A DNA stretch of 64,000 nt, from positions 2,147,234-2,211,233 of the forward strand of contig CALYLW010000010.1 of NCBI GenBank assembly GCA_944989445.1, read 5' to 3'. Positions 57,300 to 64,000 of the stretch are shown here, piece after piece. A program made the translations under genes and the position numbers. Within the stretch, counting starts at the first letter, position 1; the number at the start of each line of letters is the position of its first letter. Source of the DNA: Ampullaceana balthica (Eukaryota; Mollusca; Gastropoda; Lymnaeidae). The notes beneath the pieces were generated by a model. The model made no database searches and had not been told where the DNA came from. It saw nothing but the letters and a program-made list of their open reading frames with translations.

Positions 57300-59541
57300 G
57301 GTTGGCCTCTACGTTGCCCGGGAGACAAGTAGGGTTGCGGAAGTGGCTGTGACCTGAAACTGACTAACCCCGGCGAAATAGCCAAACCTCAAGCACGGGA
57401 ACCCCCCGGACAACCGGAGGGATGGGCACGGCCTCACCGAGAGGCCAGGTGCTGGGTTTTGGAGCAGGACCATGCCCAACAGTGCCCGGCTAGGAATGAC
57501 GAAGACAGGAAGATCCTCTGGGCAAAGGACGAGACGCACACGGACCGTTCTCAATGGGTTGAAGATTTCTGCCTACTTTCTCTCTTTTGTGTGGTTCATT
57601 TATCGAAAAAAGCAGGTCTCGGAATTGACCTTCTAAGCCCCTGCTCGGCGGATGGTGATATGTCGGGTGGGTTGGCTAACTCTCCTCTTAGAGGCATGGT
57701 GACGAATGAAAGGCCATTTCCAAGTGGTCAATCGGTGACTGACCGTCCTTGTATGGGTGCAAAGGGCCATCCTGAACAAGCCCTGGTTGTTTTACAGTTG
57801 ACTGTGTGTGGCATAAGGCAAAAGGCACACGAAGTAACCAAAATACTCCACGAACGTAATGTGGATGTCACATTATTTCAGGAAACGCTTCTTAAAGGAA
57901 AGCCATTTCATATCACTTGTTACTCGCTATATCATTGCAAGTGCGACCGGCGTTGTCGAGGTCTTGCCACTTCGGTCATGAACGATATAATGAAGGAGCT
58001 GCTCGAAGTCAAATGTTACAGCAACACTGATAGTCTCACCGTAAGAGTTTTCAAAGGCGATGTTGGCTTTACAATCACAAACGTCTACAATACGCCCAGG
58101 AACCCAATCGCACTTACAATTGGGGAAAATGTCACTCTTAGTAGAACGATTATTGCAGAAGATTTTAATGAAGAATCTCCTGAATTGGGCTATACCGAAC
58201 GAAACGCGTCAGGCCGTTACATCGAGGATGTCTGTATCAGTACCAATCTCATCAGGCTGCAAAACGCAGACATTGAGCCGACACTGCTGCACAAGGGACA
58301 AAACGCACGGAGTCCCGCCCAGATCTAACGCTTATATCAGCATATCTAGAGTCAAAGCATATACTGGAAGTATTAAAGGAAGTAGGGAGTTATCATCTCC
58401 CAATCCTGATCGAATTTGTGCTTGGTGCAGGCAAACCTCGATTTCAAAGAAGCCATTGGCAGTTTCGTAAGGCCGATTGGCGTAAGTACGATGCCGAGAG
58501 CGAGGCCAAGCTTGCTCTGCTGAATGTTACTAAAGACAACATGGATGCCACCTACGGTAAGCTAATTGCCACAATCCTTGGGGTCGCAAGGTGAACGATC
58601 CCAAGGACAAATGGAAAACATAAGTTCAGACCTTACTGGTATAAGAGTATGGCAGACTTGGTGAAACAACGTGCAAAAGCACGGAAAAAAGCCGCTAAAC
58701 TGAAGACGCCCGAAGCTCGTAGGGCGTACAACAGACTGACGGCCAAAGTCCGAGATGCTTTCGACAAAGCAAATAAGGCAACGTTGGTCAATACGTGCGA
58801 AAAACGCGACCTTCGTAGACGGATGAAAAGTTTGGCGGCTTATAGACGCACTATCTGGCGCATTCAAAACAAGGAACCCGAACCCTTTGACGACGCCAAA
58901 GGACCAAATGGCTATTAAAGTAAAGCGTGCACGAGCGCTTAAAAAACACTTCGCCCAGTTGAACAAAAAAGGCACCAGGTCTGACTTAAGCCGAACAATC
59001 GACCGGATGCGAAGGGAGGGCTCAAAAGGACAACGCATGAGCCCTCAACTAGAGGTTTTCTCGGCCCCCTTCACAATGCCAGAATTGCAAACTGCTCTCA
59101 ATAAGTGCCAAATAACCAGGTCCATATAAAGTTCACAATGAAATGCTCAAACATCTAGGGAGACAGGCCGAATAAAACTATTGAGTTTTATTAATAGAAA
59201 TTGTACGACAGGCACGCTACCAAAGCTGTGTAAAAAGGCCAGAATAACCCCAATTCCCAAAGGGGGGAAACCAGGCGAACACCCATCCAGCTACCGGCCA
59301 ATTTCCCTCACATCGTGTTTGGGAAGGTGGCTGAGCGGTTAGTGAACGCATGGCTCTACTGGTCGTCGAGAAGACCAAAAGCATTTCAAAGACTCATGGT
59401 GGGTTCCGAAAGGGACGCCAACCGATGGACCAGGCTCCCCGTTTAATTCAGACAATTACAAACGAACTCCAGCTGAGGAATCACACCAATGCTGTTTTCT
59501 TCGATCTGAAGCAGGAATACGACAAGGTGTTGCGTGGAGAG
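57300..59541 (+). pseudogene. LINE 5' half: endonuclease and start of RT
   Basis: After a GC-rich leader, an AP-type endonuclease begins near 57,790 (LQLTVCGIRQKAHEVTKILH, then LFQETLL). It contains IIAEDFNEESPELGY at the usual GDFN position, with E replacing G. The frame breaks near 58,328 and continues as a basic linker (58,649-58,918). RT motifs follow: LCKKARITPIPKGGKPGE then SSYRPISL (about 59,230-59,310), and GFRKGRQPMDQ with AVFFDLKQEYDKVL (motif A, about 59,405-59,530). It stops at 59,541 where an LTR element has inserted. Several frameshifts make it inactive. Confidence 0.82.
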
Positions 59542-60249
59542 TGTCAGGGTATGAGAATCACTGCGAATGATTGTTGTGAGATTGTTGTGAGATTGTTGTG
59601 AGATTGTTGTGAGCCAGTGTTGGAGTCGGGTCAAGGCGTTGTTTACGGGTATGAACTCCTATCACGGGAATAATGTCTAGTGATGTCTGAGTGAGCTTCT
59701 GGTCACACGGGATATTTCAGGGACATGACCAGAGGACACGCCAGGGTCAGTTGAGACCAGTTGGGGGGGTTTATAAGAGAGTAGTCGAGAAGAGTGCGGG
59801 GTGTTGCAGAGAGTGTGTAGTTCGCACAGTGTTGTGCGGTCAGACCGGTCAGGATAGACCGGGGAGCTGCAGGGTTGCAGTAAAACAGAGTTGAGTTTAA
59901 CGTCGCCCAGAAGCGGTCGGGTCGGACCGAGGGCATGCTTGAGCATACAGCCGTTATATATAGATGTATTTTATGTCAAGGCAAGACAGCCAGTTGTACA
60001 GTTGTTTATAGTAGAATAAACATTGCATCGTTACACAGACTTGTGTCATCTCTTGTGTATGTTGTGTGTAGCGGAGAGCAAGCAATAATCCACCAATGAA
60101 TGAGACCTTTAACATGGGGGCCCGGGGCCAACGAAAGAGTCTCAGGATTGCCAAGCACCGCCAACAACACAAGAATCGACGTGAGAGAAACGACGAAAAC
60201 ACATCAGTGCAGAACCTACTGTACTAGCTAGTACTAGGGGTCGGTTACA
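59542..60249 (+). repeat. 5' LTR of the Gypsy-like element (708 bp)
   Basis: Begins TGTCAGGGTATGAG and ends GGGGTCGGTTACA, giving TGT...ACA termini. A TATATATAG box lies at 59,955-59,963 and AATAAA at 60,015-60,020, about 55 bp further on, as in an LTR U3-R junction. Four copies of GATTGTTGTGA lie at 59,568-59,612. The 3' LTR is not in the window, so the boundaries rest on the end motifs and on the break in the LINE. No clear tRNA primer site was identified after 60,249. Confidence 0.65.
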
Positions 60250-60845
60250 TACCGTACAAGTCGAGGGAGAGTCAAGCGTAGGGCGTAGGGCTTACGCCTC
60301 GAACCAGAACCAGCAAAACAACGACGTCGGAACCAGCACAGCAACGACGTCTGAACCAGCGACGAACACAGGCAGTCAGGGCGTCGACAGACGGTGCCAA
60401 CTACGAGAGAAGACGATTACAAACTGTACCGGGAGGTCAAGTTGCAGAACCAACCATCCCGCCCCAGCTACAGTGGGACCCTGAGGAGCCGAGACGACCC
60501 ACAGCACCACAGTTCAAATCGGGACAAGTTCGAGAAGATATTCAAGGTGGAGAAAAACATTACTAAGTGACAAGGAAACTGCAAAAAGTGTGACTTTGTG
60601 AACTTCTTACGAATGGATATTTATTGTGTAATGGGACTTTCATTGTATATGGATATTATGTCTGAAATATAACCCACAGTAAGTACGTACTTAATTACTT
60701 ATAAAATAGTGTTAAATTGGGGAAGTGTGCGATAGCAAGATTGATCTGTTAGATAATATATATAGATATAGCATACCTGTCAGATATAAACGGACAATAA
60801 GGGAAGCTAGATTATAAGTAAGTTGTAAGTTATTGTAGAAGTAGA

Positions 60846-61958
60846 ATGGAAACTAGAAGCAGTAGTAAGGGTATAAACATGGACGAGAAATTAGAGTCGT
60901 TTAAAAAACAAGGGGAAAAACTCGCACTCAGAGGGGAGGAACTAGACGGATATGTGAGAGAGCAATGGAAAGATTTTCAAACACAGGAAAGGTTAAGGGA
61001 ACAGAGAGATTATGACGACAGACAGAGACAGAAAGACGAACAAAAGGTAAAGGAACAGAGAGAGTATGACGAGAAACAGAGACAGAAAGAAAGGGAGCAC
61101 GAATTGAAATTGGCAGAAATTAAAAGGAAAGACGTAACTGAACTGGACATGACAGGCCACTCGAGAGAAAACAAAGACCTTCGACAAATATTAAAAAATT
61201 TGCAAAAATTCGACGGGTCCCAAGAACTCGACGAATATGTGGCGACATTCGAACATGTAGTGGCTCAGGCGAAAGTGCCAAAAAGTCAATGGCTGATAGA
61301 GCTACAAGTAAGGCTAACGGTTGAGTTACAATCATTCTTAATGACGGAAGACGTTAGGACAAAACTGCATGATTATGACACTGTCAAGCGACTCCTTTTG
61401 CAACATGCAGGATTTAATGGGGAGAAGTACAGGGAAGCGTGGAATAGACTAGCACCGGAGAGTAATAATTTTAGATTATTTCACTCAAAATTGGTTAGAA
61501 GTTTAGACAATTGGGTGGCCAGTACAAAAACAGAGAGAACATTTGAGGGGTTGAGGGATTTATTATGTAGAAACAAGTTATTATTGAACATGAATGAAGA
61601 GGCTGTTAAATGCATCCTAATGAATAATGCCCCCAAATGTGAGGACGTACTGACACAAATTGACCATATGAAGTCGGCAGGACAAGGACAACTAAGTAGA
61701 AAAGTCAATACACAGCCACTGGTAGGAGGTGTGGCGGAACATAGGGGTGAATATGGAGGCAAGTCTAGAAGTCGCTCGACGGAGGGCCGAGTAATGGGTG
61801 CATGTTTTAACTGCGGTCAGAGGGGTCACATAATGGCCAACTGTCGACAGAAATGGGCCAATAATAGGATGCCTGCGAAGGGAAATCAGTATAAAAACTC
61901 AGACCAGAAATCTAGCTATAATGGAAATAAGTATCCATGGTACAGCCAGGATAGATGA
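60846..61958 (+). CDS. Gag polyprotein of the LTR element
   Basis: The 370-codon frame starts at ATG 60,846. Residues about 40-95 are a charged coiled coil (repeats of EQREYDEKQRQK type). Residues about 110-280 fit a retrotransposon capsid (LQKFDGSQELDEYVATFEHV). A single CCHC zinc knuckle CFNCGQRGHIMANC lies at about 319-332, for RNA binding. The protein would form the particle that packages the element's RNA. The frame ends at TGA 61,956-61,958, immediately followed by CTA. The same frame stays open from there into pol, so readthrough of this one stop would give a gag-pol fusion. Confidence 0.88.
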   Translation: METRSSSKGINMDEKLESFKKQGEKLALRGEELDGYVREQWKDFQTQERLREQRDYDDRQRQKDEQKVKEQREYDEKQRQKEREHELKLAEIKRKDVTELDMTGHSRENKDLRQILKNLQKFDGSQELDEYVATFEHVVAQAKVPKSQWLIELQVRLTVELQSFLMTEDVRTKLHDYDTVKRLLLQHAGFNGEKYREAWNRLAPESNNFRLFHSKLVRSLDNWVASTKTERTFEGLRDLLCRNKLLLNMNEEAVKCILMNNAPKCEDVLTQIDHMKSAGQGQLSRKVNTQPLVGGVAEHRGEYGGKSRSRSTEGRVMGACFNCGQRGHIMANCRQKWANNRMPAKGNQYKNSDQKSSYNGNKYPWYSQDR

Positions 61959-62045
61959 CTAAGCAAAGATTGCAAACAGGGCCATACTATACAGTGGCAG
62001 GGGTATAAACCTAGAAAAGGGTGGCAGTCTCGCAATACGCAATGC

Positions 62046-63578
62046 GTGGGGAGTATGAACGATATTTTTAGAAAGTCCACGGGTAGGTTAAATGTCGAAA
62101 AATGCTTGTTGTTAGGGAAGGAAGCTTCTCTTCTTAGAGACACCGGCTGTACAATCGTAGGGTGCAGAAAGAGTTTAATACCAAAAAAATACAGGACTGA
62201 TCAGACCTTTACAGTTAAACTTATCGATGGGACAATAAAAACGTTTGAAACTGCTATAGTAGACATTAAAACCCCTTATCTCTGCGGTAGATTTTTGTCC
62301 GCCCTTTTTGAAGATCCGGTAACAGATGTGATTTTAGGAAATGTTAGATCAGACGAGGACACACCATTCCATCACGGTAACGTAGTTACCAGGGCCCAGA
62401 ATAAACGAAATAAAGGGGGAGGACCACAAATGAAAACGGTGATTAGTACAATCCCAAAAATATTTGAACACATCAATTTAGCTGAGGAGCAGGCAAAGGA
62501 TAGTGGACTAAATAAACTATGGCAAAAAGCTAAAAGTCAGAGGGTGGAAAGCACCAAACAAGGAATAACAACGTTTGAAATAAACAATAATATACTGTAC
62601 AGGATATTTATTTCTAAAATAGATAACAGTGTTGAAAAAAAATTGGTGATTCCGAAACCATACCGACGATTAGTCTTAGAAACGGCTCATACAACAGCAT
62701 TAGCCGGACACATGTCAGTCAGAAGAACCAAATACAGAATTTTTTCTCAGTATTTCTGGCCACGTATGAGCATAGATATCAAAGAATTCATTAAGTCTTG
62801 CCCTATTTGCCAAAAAGCACGTCCACCGGGGAGCATAAAACCCATTGAGTTAGGTCAAATGGAAGTGATCGGAACACCATTTCAGAAGGTTGCTATTGAT
62901 ATCGTAGGGCCATTACAATTAAGTGACAATAGGAATAGATATATCCTTACGTTGGTAGATATGGCTACTCGTTGGCCTGAGGCTATTGCGCTAAAAAATA
63001 TAACAACACAAGACGTTTATGAGGCCCTATTAACAATATTCTCTAGAATGGGATTCCCTGAAGAGATCCTGTCAGATAACGGGCCCCAGTTCTCCTCCGA
63101 TATGTACAAACAGGTGTGTGAATTGTTTAACATAAAATCCAGTCACTCTTCTATTTACCACCCACAGTCTAACGGGATGGTGGAAAGATTAAATGGCACC
63201 TTAAAAAGCATGTTAAGAAAAGTGGCAGATGAGGAACCCAACAATTGGGATAGATTTTTGCCGGCAATTTTGTTTGCATATCGGGAAGTTCCGAACGAGA
63301 CAACGGCAATGTCTCCTTATGAACTCCTCTTCGGGCGGAAAGTGAGAGGACCAATGTCAATTTTAAGGAAAATACTAACAAATGAAAATACGACAGAGGA
63401 AGGTAAAACAACATATGAATATATAATAGACCTCAAAAACAGAATAAAATCAGGGTTATATAAAACAGAGGCAATCACGAAAGGAAAGGCAAATAAATAT
63501 AAACAATATTATGATCAAAGGGCTAGAGAGAAAGATATACAAATTGGTGACAAAGTGCTCGTGTTGAAACCTAAATAA
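62046..63578 (+). CDS. Pol: aspartic protease and integrase, no RT between
   Basis: The frame is continuous with gag except for the UGA at 61,956, so 62,046 is not a proven start. A protease is suggested by LLRDTGCTIVGC (DTG near residue 31). About 100 residues later comes the integrase. The HHCC zinc finger has AHTTALAGHMSVRRTKY and CPICQ (about 214-255). The DDE core has D in AIDIVGPL (about 285), D in LSDNGPQF (about 344) and E in NGMVERLNGTLK (about 379), with the 35-residue D-E spacing. It ends at GDKVLVLKPK, where the normal C-terminal GPY/F module is cut off by a repeat. RT and RNase H are absent from this interval. The PR-IN order resembles Gmr1-type elements; an internal deletion is the alternative. 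Confidence 0.88.
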   Translation: MGSMNDIFRKSTGRLNVEKCLLLGKEASLLRDTGCTIVGCRKSLIPKKYRTDQTFTVKLIDGTIKTFETAIVDIKTPYLCGRFLSALFEDPVTDVILGNVRSDEDTPFHHGNVVTRAQNKRNKGGGPQMKTVISTIPKIFEHINLAEEQAKDSGLNKLWQKAKSQRVESTKQGITTFEINNNILYRIFISKIDNSVEKKLVIPKPYRRLVLETAHTTALAGHMSVRRTKYRIFSQYFWPRMSIDIKEFIKSCPICQKARPPGSIKPIELGQMEVIGTPFQKVAIDIVGPLQLSDNRNRYILTLVDMATRWPEAIALKNITTQDVYEALLTIFSRMGFPEEILSDNGPQFSSDMYKQVCELFNIKSSHSSIYHPQSNGMVERLNGTLKSMLRKVADEEPNNWDRFLPAILFAYREVPNETTAMSPYELLFGRKVRGPMSILRKILTNENTTEEGKTTYEYIIDLKNRIKSGLYKTEAITKGKANKYKQYYDQRAREKDIQIGDKVLVLKPK

Positions 63579-63584
63579 GAAAAA

Positions 63585-64000
63585 CCCGTAAAAAACCAAG
63601 TTTTTGACTATAAATCCTTTATGTACGAGAAGTAACTAAAAGAATGTTCATTATAGTACGCAGCGCCAGACCATCCAGAAATACAAAATTGAAGTTGTGT
63701 CGTAAAACATGTTTAATATAATACGCACCGATCAGGAATATGTTTATAAAAAGAGCTGTCAATAAAATACGCACCTTATTGCGCGACAGAAAGGTTGTTC
63801 AATATAATACGCACCGCGACGCTCTATCTCAAAAAATAGCATGATACATAGGATTAAAAAAAATAATCTAAAAAATCAATAATTTAATTACGGTACATGC
63901 GATCGATCTGAAATTTTGATACATTGTTTTTATCATCGGTACGAAACTGCCTGCAAAATTTCAGCTCGCTATCTTGCGAGCAAGTGGGTTAAAAATCGAT
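63585..64000 (+). repeat. Family A ~500-bp repeat, running off the window edge
   Basis: Begins with the linker AAACCCGTAAAAAACC, then TAAATCCTTTATGTACGAG and the ATACGCA strings, reaching AGTGGGTTAAAAATCGAT at the last base. It is the copy closest to the third unit of the 1,397 array. Confidence 0.9.

Larger units (their letters stand above)
59542..63575 (+). mobile_element. Ty3/Gypsy-type LTR retrotransposon, 3' part replaced
   Basis: Contains a 5' LTR, an untranslated leader with CAG/AAC-rich repeats (60,250-60,845), gag, and a protease-integrase pol region. It is inserted in the RT of the LINE at 57,300. No reverse transcriptase lies between protease and integrase. The right part stops abruptly after GDKVLVLKP in the integrase tail, where a family A repeat begins. 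The 3' LTR and any downstream domains are not visible in this window. Confidence 0.8.

Noticed and set aside
57309..57554. Minus-strand open frame overlapping the LINE leader
   Set aside because: GC-rich antisense frame with no domain; it overlaps the plus-strand LINE leader.
58562..59038. 158-codon minus-strand frame at the LINE
   Set aside because: Antisense to the LINE's basic linker and start of RT, where the plus strand has recognisable motifs; no domain on the minus strand.

Overview
This is AT-rich animal DNA with no bacterial operon structure. The two Toll-like receptor (TLR) loci and the mix of mobile elements (Helitrons carrying ~165-bp tandem repeats, hAT, pogo-like and TTAA transposons, Ty3/Gypsy, several LINEs, tRNA-headed SINEs) fit a mollusc, probably a gastropod. 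That assignment is an inference; no species marker was seen.

The only confident cellular genes are two related TLR genes on the + strand. TLR copy 1 (5,511-8,547) has a signal peptide, leucine-rich repeats, one membrane segment and a complete TIR domain. It is broken only by one extra T near 6,966, so it is either a very young pseudogene or an intact gene with a base error. TLR copy 2 (40,738-46,099) is a clear pseudogene: it has a ~16-nt deletion, further frameshifts, a nonsense codon and a 2.36-kb transposon inside the ectodomain. Its last 428 codons (transmembrane plus TIR) are still open and much closer to copy 1 than the ectodomain is, which suggests gene conversion. All three TIR signature boxes in copy 2 carry substitutions. 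Three short stretches (464-550, 14,440-14,543, 33,613-33,843) look like exons of unidentified genes.

Nearly everything else is layered mobile DNA. From left to right: a ~500-bp tandem array (1.4-3.1 kb); a non-autonomous Helitron with ten ~165-bp repeats ending just upstream of TLR copy 1 (3.4-5.2 kb); SINEs, a TTAA MITE and a solo LTR (9.5-12.5 kb); a Helitron and hAT MITE (18-19.5 kb); two decayed hAT transposons with minus-strand transposase remnants (21.4-22.9 and 24.8-26.9 kb); a pogo-like MITE (27.5-28.1 kb); an inverted LINE junction (31.4-32.2 kb); a hAT element with a + strand transposase remnant (34.7-35.5 kb); a hAT element with a BED-finger remnant and a nested MITE (38.1-39.9 kb); a LINE tail and a Helitron carrying a nested hAT MITE (46.1-48.5 kb); tandem arrays of related repeats, one with long inverted arms (50.5-53.7 kb); two head-to-head LINE halves (55.8-59.5 kb), the second interrupted by a Ty3/Gypsy-type element (59.5-63.6 kb); and another array of the ~500-bp repeat at the right edge.

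Three points stand out. The repeat families at 1.4, 13.6, 23, 30.7, 50.5, 51.5 and 63.6 kb are divergent forms of one modular repeat with a shared conserved core. The Gypsy-like element has protease followed directly by integrase, with no reverse transcriptase between them, as in Gmr1-type order. Its gag and pol lie in one frame separated by a single UGA in a UGA-CUA context.
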